A stretch of 64,000 bases of DNA, from NCBI GenBank assembly GCA_023159155.1, contig JAJNNX010000029.1, positions 248,001 through 312,000 on the forward strand, read 5' to 3'. Made by a program: the position numbers and the translations under genes. The notes under the pieces are model-generated. The model saw only the letters and a program-made list of their open reading frames with translations. It was not told the origin of the DNA and did not search any database. Positions 45,932-56,585 of the stretch are shown here, one piece after another (positions within the stretch are counted from its first letter, which is position 1; every line of letters begins with the position of its first letter). The DNA is from Ustulina deusta (lineage: Eukaryota > Ascomycota > Sordariomycetes > Xylariales > Xylariaceae).

Positions 45932-48346
45932 CTAATTAATATTTGACCGACTAGAAAGCATAGTAAGGTTTGGGTTCCTGTACCCATGACGGTAGTATCA
46001 AGATTGGCAACTACCACGCCAGCTAGAATTAATAGAATCTCAAGTCTTGAATTTGGGAAACACGAAACATAGTTTGACTCCTCAAGAAGTAAAAAATATA
46101 ATCGTGACAGCTGTATGTGTTATAGTTTTATCTGTATCAGGGCCTGTATCACCGGCCCGGCCGAGAACATAGGCCTGGATGGAATGTGCAAGAATTTCTT
46201 TTCATGCAGTACAGTCGCCATGAGGGTTATTACCAAGTAAACCCCCTGAAGAGAGACAGTAATCATCTGCCAACGAAGGGCCGATTGATTGGGGGTTGGT
46301 GTACCGTCCGGATGGCAAATGTTACTTGAACTATATTTTTCCTCATGCTGAAATGGAGCTCGCCGAACGTATCACTACACGGATGCAGATTAAAACCATG
46401 TTGTATATTGGAGTTTTACACAGCAACAAGCTGACTACTTCCGCTACTACAACTGTTTGAGGATTGTTCCTCGAACTAGGTCGATAATTCTGGATTCCGG
46501 GATGAATTGTGATACCAGTCCAAAGGATCGAGGAATTGATACAACCTACCGGTCTATTAGTTATCCGAAGTACCAATAAAAAAAATAAAACGCCGGGATC
46601 GCCGGAGTGGTGTGAAGAAGGCTATGGCTCTTGAATGGGACGTTGGGTTTTTATGCTGCAATACCACGATACGTGTCAATGCCTTCCAAGTCAAGCAGTA
46701 TTGTGACATTTTTGAACGTGTTAACATCGTGGTTGACTGTGCGTTCAATCATAGATAATACACTGGTCAAGGAGATTACCATGTAGTGTAGCCCCTTAAT
46801 GCGTGGTTATACATATATGTAGCCTGGCCAAGGTGGCATTGTAAATATTGTGGGCAGTGTTCAACCGAAACATCTTGATGAGGTACAATGTTGGTAGCAT
46901 TTGGACCCGACGTGCAGAGTGACCATAACAGGGGGTTAATGCATGTGAGAGTGGTGATTCGCCGGTTAGGAAAGATAAGTGGTCTCACTATACAGGTGGC
47001 TTTGGGGGCAGGTTTACTCCCTTGGAACGAGCAGTTGATACGAGATTTGAATGCCAAGATTCAATTTACATACGACGCGCCGCCGACTTGGAGTTGCTAC
47101 GATTTTCATTGAAAGAGCACCATGCTTCTCCTTCGCCCCCGCACCCCGAATGCAGCGTCACTTTATAGGCAGTCAAGAGGCAGATCGGTGCGCTGCTCAG
47201 CCACCGCCCACCTATGTCGGTGGTCTATCAGCATATGTTTCGAGCATGTCCATTGAAATGAAGTCAGCAGGATGGTTTGGACGGCTCATGCCATGGTTCG
47301 CATATAAATGATTAATGCAGCCTTGAAGGTACATATCTAACTCTCAAGTAATAAAGCTTAAAAATACAACTGACCGTCGAAACAGATACGACCCTCTCAC
47401 CCCCGGATGTATCGCGGCCCAGCAAATGATTGCTCAACATATCGGTGACATTGCATCTCATTGCTTTGATCTCTATCTGCGTTCCCCTCTTTTCTACATG
47501 TTGCCCAAATGGTTAGAGTATGAACTCTATCTTTCGATTTGTAAAGTGGTAATGTGATTTTGCGATTTGTCCTTGAGCCATCGCCGCCACATATCGCCAA
47601 ATCCCCCCGCTATGTCCGCAATCAGCCTCCGCAATTAGACCCTTAGTTAGTGACCCAGTGGGCCACAATGTTCCGTGCTCAATGCCAGGGCCCGGGTTCT
47701 ACCGCCTTAACCATCGGCACAGACTGGTGGGATGCCTACTTCAGCCCAGACAGGTCTACCGTATAACGTAGAGACACTATCTCATTCCGCAGTATTTAAC
47801 CTGTTGGTGCATAATGCAAGACGATAAATATACTGTAATATCCATAATCTGACAGTAATGAGATTGGAATGGCATGTTGGAACGGCAGTCCCTCTTGACG
47901 TGCATTTTCATGTTGAATCTGGCTCTGTAAGGCTGTAAATACTAGAAAGTTGACGGAATTCTCCATCAGTGAACCGCCTCACTCCCTATTCTGCGTGTCC
48001 TTGGCGGGGTTCTTCATTCGTGGAGAGTTACCTGTAAGGTGTTTTAAGTGCCAAGGTATGTCTACCAGGTACCCAGGTAGGACAATCAAGGATTTAACGA
48101 GGATTAGATAATAACGTCATGTTGTCCGCCAGTCCTAAATATAGATTTATGCAATCCTGAGACTGTTCATCAATGCTGTTCAGCTTACCTATTGCTCATC
48201 TCATCCTTGCAGGCCAGCCCTCCATGCTTCCCCTCCTTCACTACCACGCTCTCATTCATCGTTGCCAGAAATCCTCAATTCCGAATGTGGGAGATACATC
48301 GCCAGCGTTGAAAATCCCTCCTTAGCAGCGCCTGAATTTCATAACC
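45932..48346. other. Long intergenic stretch
   Basis: About 2.4 kb. No frame is convincing (candidates at 46888, 47051 lack pattern). Around 47,640-47,715 a minus-strand TGGTTAAGGCGGTAGA resembles the D-arm and A box of tRNA-Ser, but no full cloverleaf follows. Rest unremarkable. Confidence 0.4.
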
Positions 48347-51300
48347 ATGGCCCAGACGGCCGTGGCTCGTCTAATAGTGTGTGTGGACGAGTCCGATTAC
48401 TCTGAAGATGGAACACTGGGTGAGTTTTCAGTCGTTCTTCATTCTTAATGCCTCATTCATCTCACCATTATTTGCTTTAAATGCGCTAATGGTGAAAGGC
48501 CACGGCAATGCGAGCAATATTTTCAGACTGCAAGGCTTGATCGCGACGGGGGCCACACTCATCGACCGCGAGGGCCGCTCTGTGAGCCAGACGGTGAGAT
48601 ATTACCAGGCTGTCAAAGAAAGCGGCACATTCGCGCGTCTACAAAGCCGCACAGTCAACTCCGTAGACCAGCAGGTCAAGCACATCGTCGAAGATATATG
48701 TCGGCGCGGCGGCGGACCGGAAGCCGAGCTCTTCCTATATGGGTCGGGGCGCGGCGCGTATATAGTCCAGGTCGTCGCGTCGCTACTGCACTTCATTGGA
48801 ACCCCGAAGTCGATGGGCGACTTCGACCAACTGTACCAGACGGCGGTGGCGCTTGGGAGCGCGCGGCGGCGGAATGACGCTCTGAACGGCGGCAAGTTGA
48901 CAGCGCACCTCAAAGCCCACTGCTCCGACCCCCCGAGGATCCAATTCTTGGGTGTCTTCGATACCCTGCGGACAGGCGTCGAGAAGCACGAATACGAATC
49001 ATCGTTCGTCGGCTCCATACAGCATTTCCGCCACGCTCTCGCTTTCAATGATACCCAGACGACACCGTGCGTGTGGGAGACACCGATGGACGAGGAGATC
49101 GGGGATCGCTCGTTCATTCAGGCCTGGTTCATGGGCGTCCACCAGGATATTTGCGGCGGTTCTGAGCATGACGGGCTTTCGCTATTTCCGCTCCAGTGGA
49201 TGCTTCTGGAGAGCGTAAGAGCTGGCCTTGTCTTAAGGTCGGATAAGAGCAGCACCACCATCATGTCGCTTGTGTTTCCGCAATTTGCCGGCAGTATGCC
49301 TGACTTGGAAGCTGAGGAGAATGCCCACTGGCGTGTCAAGTATACCAATGGTATTGATGTCACCTTGTTCGACCTGCAGAGCGTACAGGTTGACTCGGAA
49401 TCGGGGCCCGATCATTCTATACGGATCAAGGCTGGAAATAGCAGCCAGAGAAATGAGCGCCGAGTCTTCAGTAGCGATAAGAGTCTCATAGGGTGGGTGC
49501 CAAAGAGTCCGTATGGAAATATCATTCACCCGTCGATGTTCGCCATACTCGATCGGAATGCCCGATACTACGACCAAGGGGTCTTCAAGACAAGGAAAAG
49601 GGCTCTTTCCGGCTTTCTAGAATGCATTGATGACCAGGGTAAAACTCAACCGTGGCTCGAAGGGCTCTCTTTACAAGAAACTGGAGTGAACGCTTTTAGG
49701 ATCTTGGTTTGCGGAAAGACGGGCGTCGGAAAATCCACCCTGATTAACAAGGTGTTTGGGGTGGAGATGACGGAGGAATCGACGACATATAGCCAAGGCG
49801 TGCATGATATCAACAAGGCTTTCGAGAGTCCGAATCACCCTGGTCTACTAATTCACGATTCCCGGGGGTGGCAAGCCGGGAGTGACACAGAGCTCAACGA
49901 GATCGCCAAGTTCCTACGACATCGCGCCTTTCAGAAAAACCCGGCAGAGGCTCTGCATGTAATATGGTGAGGAGGAGTTGCCGCGCCCTTACTCTCAGGC
50001 TCGATGCTAATGGCCTTGCAGGTTCTGCGTAAACTCGGACGTCAGCCGCATCGAAGAGGCAGATAGGCGAACGTTCGAGATTATAGCCCAGTACTCAAGC
50101 AGCGTCCCCGTGTTTGTGGTTGGGACTAAAAAAGACCGGCTTATCGCATTTCGTAAGATGGAACTCCTAGAGGAGTACATGGAGAAGACAGGAGACTATA
50201 AAGAAGCGAACCGCTTGGCTACCGAGGAGGCCAACGAGTATGCAGAGACACAGTTTCTGCAGCTGCGAGATCAACTGTCGAACCTCGAGCACTACAAAGC
50301 GGACGGATATTCTTGCGTATCAAAAGGTAGGTCTTGGTCAAGAGAGGGAATGTCACTTCCGTCCCAGTGCTAACCTTTTCGCTAGATGACGGCGAGGGTA
50401 TCCGCAAGCTGATCGGCAACACTTTGGACCTCATTGCCGACGAACGCGTGCGTGTTTTCTGTGTAGCAGCCCAGGTGGTTGACGTAGAGCAGAAGATTGA
50501 CCAAGCCATAACAGAGGTCATGCGACTTGGCACCCATGCAATTCGGACGGCCATGGTCCCTCTCCCGGCGTCGGGCCTGATCGGCACGCCCACAGTTTCT
50601 CGAATCCTCTGCGAGCACGTCATCCAGTGTTTCGGGTTCCCGAAGGCGGCGCCCGAGGCCGTCGAGGAGATCATGTCGAAGGTAGTCATGAAAAACCTCA
50701 AGAGCTTCATGCAGGTGTCGCTCACACAGTTTGTGGCCGTCAGCGCGGTCGCACTGGGAGCGGCGATACCATCCCTCGGCATTGGCATTATTGCGGGCAT
50801 CGTGGGCTGCATCCTCTCGACGCCCCCCACGGCGCGGATGCTCCTCCAGTGCGCGTGCGATATGATCCTCATCCTCGAGCGGTCCTTTCGATACGAGGGG
50901 AAATACGTCTCGGTGAAGCAACTTGAAGACGCTGCGGTGTACTACACGACGGCGATGACTAAAAAGCTAGACGGAACGCCGATCCTACTGCAGCAGAATG
51001 TGCACGACCAGATCAACCAGCTGGTCCCCCTGAAGAACGTAGGTGTTGGCTTCAAGTTCGGCAAACTCCGATCCGGCTTGCAGGAGATCATCTACATGAA
51101 CAGATATGACAAAGACGTCAAGGTCCGGAGCAGCGTGAGTTCAACCCAGATAGACATGCCGAGCGACCCCACCCCATCTCCGCTTTCGAAGACATGGCGC
51201 GATTGGAAAGGCCAACAGGCAGGACCGACGACGACGGACAAGCTAGCTGAGCCGGAGGCGGACGTTAAGTTCCTGGGCGTTGCCCCGGTCGGCGGCCACG

Positions 51301-51686
51301 TCGCTGAGCTAGACTCAAACTCCACCATAATTCGAGCACAGCCAGTCGAGCTCGAGGGGATATCGAGATTGGCCAACCAGTCCGCTGTGTCGGAATTAGA
51401 AGGCGACTACGGCCTGCCCCACGAGACGCACCCGGACTACGCATCATCGCCGCGGCACGACGTCCCACAGATGCCGAACATGCAGCTCGCCGGGACGCTC
51501 TCCACGCCGGTCGACGGACCAACTCTGACTCAGCATCTGGCGCCCTCCGAATGGTCCATATCGAATACCATGGGCGCCATAGATAGGCTGGGGTCGTCGA
51601 CCGAGGACCTTTTGGCGAGGACTAGGAAGTCTTCAACTCACATGTTGAAGTCTACTATGGGGAAGCTTAGATTCAAGAAATCTTGA
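48347..51686 (+). CDS. DUF2235-like pseudohydrolase fused to a GTPase and a hydrophobic C-terminal domain
   Basis: Four exons (48347-48419, 48499-49966, 50022-50326, 50386-51686) join in frame to 1048 residues. Residues 1-330 follow the DUF2235 (Tle1-like alpha/beta hydrolase) order: LIVCVDESDYSEDGT (usually CxDGT), nucleophile elbow LYGSGRGAY (106-110, where members have GFSRG, so Gly replaces the catalytic Ser), FLGVFDTL (D178), and FMGVHQDICGG (236-240). Residues about 420-640 form a GTPase: P-loop GKTGVGKS (429-436), DSRG (477-480) and TKKD (549-552). A hydrophobic stretch (FVAVSAVALGAAIPSLGIGIIAGIVGC), recalling DUF697 or IRG-like membrane segments, follows, then a disordered tail. Known DUF2235 enzymes are phospholipases in bacterial conflict. 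Here the hydrolase part looks like a non-catalytic sensor or scaffold, and the GTPase intact; role in recognition is inference. Codon use is normal and no lesion is seen. Confidence 0.85.
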
Positions 51687-52602
51687 AGTCCCCTGGAAAG
51701 TCGCCTTCAGATGAATAACGCTTGGACAGTAGGTAACACTGATGGTCCGAGACATGGTATGCCGTATACTGTTGGCTAGCAAGGGGGATATCGATGCCGT
51801 AGAGGGCTTGACCTGGGAACCAACGTGAGGGCGGGAATATAGGGGACGATAGCAAGTGCGGTGCGCTGTAATTGTAGGGCATTTAGTGATGTTCACTGTT
51901 ATCGTGGGGTTTGCCAAGACCTTTTACATCGTTGGAATGCCTACTACAGGTTAAGTACTTTTACCTGTATCCCCTATCCATCTAAGTATAGCGTCTTCTC
52001 ATACCAAACCGTAGTGGGCACAATTGTGAAGCCCTAGCGGCTGTGTGATGGCACCACTTGGAAGGTTGTCTCCATTCTCTGCGCATCAGCCTCTGGAAGA
52101 TGCTGCATCCCGATACGGCTGCTTAAAATCCGAGCACAAGCATGCCAATTGCCGCAGTTCATCAGTCAGATACACAAGATCTCCAGACTCCAAAGAACGG
52201 GGTCCGCGTCACGAGTTGCGACTTGGGGATAGCGCAGAACTTCTTTGACTTTCTGCAAATGTTCATAATAAATGACTCTTCTGATGGAAGAAAAGCCGCG
52301 TCTCTTGATTCATGAGGGCCAAGATGGCTAACTTGGTGATAACACATGAAGCAAGCCTAGGTCTAAGTGGCTGCTGCTAGTTACCCGTCTGACTGCTCAG
52401 CTACACCTCATAGAGTCAAGACAAGAAGACACCAAGACACTAAAATGGCTTGGGCTTGGGTGAACGCACCACACCTACAATCGTGCCAGCTATGGCATCT
52501 CTTGGCTGCTGCCTAACACGACAGGATAAAGTGCGGTTGAGTCTGGCCATTTCCACTGGAGAGCGATAGTAAACCCGAGTTCTACGTCGAGCTTTAACGG
52601 CC
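51687..52602. other. Intergenic DNA before the HET gene
   Basis: About 0.9 kb with no supported gene; contains a TATA box at its right end. Both flanking genes are on the plus strand. Confidence 0.4.
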
Positions 52603-52609
52603 TATATAA
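52603..52609 (+). promoter_or_regulatory. TATA box of the HET-domain gene
   Basis: TATATAA lies 43 bases upstream of the ATG at 52652. Confidence 0.45.
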
Positions 52610-52651
52610 GCCATTGATTGGTGACATTCGTTGACAACCGAATCACAACTC

Positions 52652-55009
52652 ATGGATTTGGGCGGGGTTCTCACTCTGCCTAGTCGATCAGAGCATAGTG
52701 GCTTTTGTACCTTGTGCTGTGAGGTCGCCGCTACCCTTCGCTCCCGCAGATCGGGGCTCCATTCACAACATGAGCCCATAGGTACTCAAGACGTATACTT
52801 AGGTAAAAAATCCGAGCTGCTTGCAAGAAGCTCCAAATGTCAGTCTTGTCATGCGTTCGTCTCTTGCGCCGAGGAAGACCGCGCTGGCCTCTCCGAGACT
52901 CAGCCACCGATGTTCGCTGGGGATTATGACTTCAGCGCCCATCTGATGGGACAAAATCCTGTTCTTTGCATCGCATTTGGGTCGTTTTCATCTGAATCGA
53001 CAGACGCCAGTAAAAGGCGCCAAGTGATAAGCCAGCTCGGAAATCTCTGGCTCTTTTCGACCGACCAGGACGTCCCTGAAGGCTCGGCTACATGGCTTGC
53101 CGGGAGGCCTCGCTTGTTCGATCCGCAGCAGTGCGACCCCTCCATGATCCGTGAATGGTTAAATCATTGTAACTGCTTCCATGGGGATAGATGCTTGATA
53201 CCCAACGCTTGGCGCCCTCAAACCGAACTTACCCACAACTTTATCGACGTTGAGCTGGAGTGCATTGTTACTCCTGGGGAGGAAGTACCATTCGTCGCAC
53301 TCAGCTATGTTTGGGGGGTAGTCGAGACTCTCCAGGCACTGGAGAGTAATATTAACACTCTGAAACGGCCTGGTAGCCTTTCCTCATCAAGCTCACAAAT
53401 CGTGCCCCAAACGATTCGCGATGCGATGAGGTTGTGCTCTCTTACTGGGCATAAATACCTCTGGGTTGATCGTGTTTGTATTCTACAGGACAATCTTGCG
53501 ATCAAACATCAGTACCTCCAGGGCATGGCATGGATATATGCCGCAGCAGAATTCACAATTGTGGCTGCTGAAGGTAGTGATGTTAACCACGGATTCTCTG
53601 GGCTAGGCCGGGGCGTGGAAGAGAGACAGGAACATCTAATACCCTTCCCTTCCAAGTCGCTTATAAGGGGAAGCATGTGGACACTGGGGGATAGCCTCTT
53701 GTCTAACACAGTATGGTCTAGCCGAGCCTGGACCTTTCAAGAACATGTGTTCTCCCGCAGGTTACTCTACGTCAATAAGTTCGTCAATTGGGTATGTGCT
53801 TCAGCTCGATGGACTGAGGCCTTATCACTTTCGCCAGATCTTTCGCAATCCATGACAACAAGAAAAAAGGAGGATTACCATTCAGCAGATGGAAAACTAT
53901 TTGTCATAGACTGGCCATCACTCAAATACTATGCAAGCATGGTCGAGCAATACAATGTGCGGAATCTCACTTATGATTCAGACGTTGCAAACGCCTTTGG
54001 AGGGCTCTTGTCACAGATGTGCATGGGATTTTCCGCTGGCTTCTACGGCGGCATTCCCGAGTTCTACTTCACTATCTGCTTGCTCTGGCAACCCAAGAAG
54101 GGTCTTCGGCCACGTTTCAATCAACCCGATACACGCTCTCTGCCTACGTGGTCGTGGCTCGGATGGTCAGGGGCTCTAGACCTCCAAATGTGGTCCTGTA
54201 ACACAGATATGGAGCTCCCAGCAGCCCCTTATGAAGTTACAATCTCCCCAGTGACAGAATGGTTTAAAGCCCCAGACCGGCAAAAAGACAGCCACATCGA
54301 ATATACCTACTTCAAGGTACGTAAATTCTTTTTAGATGAAGGCGCTCCTCTGCCGCCTGGATGGCAAAAACATGATGGCGATCCCGATTCGGGTTATCAC
54401 CCATATTACACGTCCAACGAACATCATCACCTCGGATCCGCCAGAAAGTTTCGATATCCTATCCCGCCTCTCCAACGGTACCGCAATGTTAAGCCGGTCG
54501 ATTTATCAGCACGGTATTTGTATTCCCGCGTCCAGAGGGCTTTCTTCGTATTTGGAGCACCAGAGGAAGATGCATGTCAACGAGCCGGCCAATACAAGGA
54601 TGGCAGTTATGACATAGTTGAGCTTCCTCTCTACACGACTTCCTCCGTGTGGGCCGGCTCTATCCGAGTAAACACACATGAGGACGAAGCCCTTCCTATT
54701 GGGCAGAGATGCGAAGTAATTCGCATTGCTAAAGGTTCATCGCCCTTGAAAGCTAGCGGTGTTGCAAATGTTAGGCAGAAAGGGGAAGTGCATTCCCCCA
54801 CGCTCGACTCGGGTGAGGTTCAGCTAAGTCACCCCTTTAAAAACTGCGTGGGCCGGAAAGAATTGTCTGAGGAGAAATCTTTTGACTTTTATTTTGTGCT
54901 ATGGATCCGGTGGGATGGAGACACTGCGTGTAGGCGGGCATTAGGCGTCATATGGGAGCCTATCTGGGATCAAGTAGCGCCGGAGGACGTTGATATCAAG
55001 CTAGGCTAA
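52652..55009 (+). CDS. HET-domain protein (heterokaryon incompatibility family)
   Basis: A single exon encodes 785 residues, starting at the first in-frame ATG after the TATA box. The N-terminus has two CxxC pairs (CTLC and CQSC), common in HET proteins. The HET domain lies at about 210-400: PFVALSYVWG, PQTIRDAMRLCSLTGHKYLWVDRVCILQD, KHQYLQGMAWIYAAAEFTIVAAEG, and the third block SSRAWTFQEHVFSRRLLYV. The C-terminal half carries NAFGGLLSQ and PTWSWLGWSG, also typical. HET domains trigger regulated cell death on encountering genetically different hyphae. The partner or ligand-sensing region is unidentified. It sits about 1 kb downstream of the pseudohydrolase-GTPase gene on the same strand. Intact. 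Confidence 0.9.
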   Translation: MDLGGVLTLPSRSEHSGFCTLCCEVAATLRSRRSGLHSQHEPIGTQDVYLGKKSELLARSSKCQSCHAFVSCAEEDRAGLSETQPPMFAGDYDFSAHLMGQNPVLCIAFGSFSSESTDASKRRQVISQLGNLWLFSTDQDVPEGSATWLAGRPRLFDPQQCDPSMIREWLNHCNCFHGDRCLIPNAWRPQTELTHNFIDVELECIVTPGEEVPFVALSYVWGVVETLQALESNINTLKRPGSLSSSSSQIVPQTIRDAMRLCSLTGHKYLWVDRVCILQDNLAIKHQYLQGMAWIYAAAEFTIVAAEGSDVNHGFSGLGRGVEERQEHLIPFPSKSLIRGSMWTLGDSLLSNTVWSSRAWTFQEHVFSRRLLYVNKFVNWVCASARWTEALSLSPDLSQSMTTRKKEDYHSADGKLFVIDWPSLKYYASMVEQYNVRNLTYDSDVANAFGGLLSQMCMGFSAGFYGGIPEFYFTICLLWQPKKGLRPRFNQPDTRSLPTWSWLGWSGALDLQMWSCNTDMELPAAPYEVTISPVTEWFKAPDRQKDSHIEYTYFKVRKFFLDEGAPLPPGWQKHDGDPDSGYHPYYTSNEHHHLGSARKFRYPIPPLQRYRNVKPVDLSARYLYSRVQRAFFVFGAPEEDACQRAGQYKDGSYDIVELPLYTTSSVWAGSIRVNTHEDEALPIGQRCEVIRIAKGSSPLKASGVANVRQKGEVHSPTLDSGEVQLSHPFKNCVGRKELSEEKSFDFYFVLWIRWDGDTACRRALGVIWEPIWDQVAPEDVDIKLG

Positions 55010-55441
55010 ACTTTGCCTATTGTATCCATGTTTAAACACGTACATATCATCTTTGTGAGAAGAGCTCGTCGATTTGCAAACCGGTTATTTGAATCACTAT
55101 CCCACCTCAAATCATCTCTACATTGTAGTTATTACGTACAAGTAACATGAAATAGGAGGCTCCAGAAAAAGCCACGTAATCGATGGAGAAGCTGGACTTG
55201 CTGGACTTTGATATTCAAGTTCATTTGCTTCACAGAATTTTGTGCATTGATGTATGAGTTGCTACAGGCATGTCCTCAATTTTGCCTTCCGACTAGCCTC
55301 ATCCCCATAGGTTTTTAAGTGTCAATTCAAATTTTGTTTTACTCTCCGACGTCCGAGGAATGCTCCAGTCTGATATCTGATCAACTTCCAATCCTGCTAC
55401 CGTTTATCTCTTCTATATCGCGAATCACTCGAGTTTCCACC

Positions 55442-56585
55442 ATGCTCGGCGTATTAACGCCAGGTATTCAGGGAGTATCTGTCGGTGACGTCTTTGAAGT
55501 AAAGCAAGGTACTACGAAGAGAGGATGCGATGAGAGAAATATTGACGGATGGTTTGCGGATACCTTTACCCTTGAAAACTCAGCATCTGCCGGCGTAGCA
55601 GCTATAGACCCAGATAGCAGGAAGTACCTGGAGACATTTTTGAGCTTTGACCCTCGGGGTGACGCAACAGAGGCGGGACGTATTTATCATCTCATTTGAA
55701 TTAAAAATTGAGCTTGTTGACTATTTTATTCGATTGGGCCAATTGGTCAAGTAAATGGGGTTCTCAATCTCAAGAGCCTGTCTCATTGAGGGAGGCCAAG
55801 CCTTTGTTGTAATTCAGACAGGCTAAAAGGCAAGTGGTTAAGAACAATAAATTTCTTTAACGGCTCACTATTCTAATCCTGTTTACGGAGAGCAAAAATG
55901 GGACGATATAGCATTTGACGAGGCAACGGGACTCCCATGTACGGATCAAAAGAAAGTTGAGGATATCTTTTCGGAGGATACAACTGGCTTAGGTGTGTAG
56001 TTATAACTCAAATGGTCTTTCTATTTAATGTCTAGCTATTGTGTCAAGTCCCTTCTTGGTTTGACGACATTCAGCAATATTTGAAAGCAGACTCTGGGGA
56101 CTATTGCCCCAATAAAGATAATCTAGAAGCCACACAAGACCAAACCGCTCCCAGCACTGTTACGCTCTGTATAGATAACTTCTCAAGCGCGCAAGGAGGC
56201 ACTTTGGCCAATGTCCCTTCGGTCACAAAGGAGAAGATTTCTGTTTCGACCCTTCAAGTTGACTCTTTGACTCTGTTTCATGAAATGTTTCATCTTGTCC
56301 TCGGGACAGCAGACACACCATATCATAGCTGTGAGTAGCGAAAAAAAAGGCGTGTACCTCATAAAACTAGTTAATAACCATGAAACAGACAGTTTGAACC
56401 CCATCGTAGGGCTTGGAGCCGCAAAAGCTGTTCAAAACCCGGAATCCTCCACGTTTTATGCCCTGGCATACTATTTAGGGCAAAACACGGTTTGCAATTC
56501 TAAATCCGCAAAAAGGTTGCCAGTAACAAATCCAAAGCAGTCTACCAGGAATCCAGATGTGCGGGTTCTTGCAATATTTCAATGA
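55442..56585 (+). CDS. Zincin-type metallopeptidase-like protein (HExxH; M35-like)
   Basis: Four exons (55442-55679, 55891-55992, 56049-56330, 56389-56585) join in frame to 272 residues. The zinc motif is LFHEMFHLVLG (HEMFH at residues 191-195), followed by the phrase ADTPYHSYSLNPIVGLGAAKAVQNPESSTFYALAYYL; the NPE..FYALA block is typical of fungal secreted deuterolysin-like (M35/lysine-specific) putative peptidases. The model's N-terminus lacks a clear signal peptide although the family is secreted; an upstream exon may be missing, as the frame is open back to about 55319. The intron acceptor at 56047-56048 was chosen because it alone keeps frame. A pseudogene is not excluded. Confidence 0.55.
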
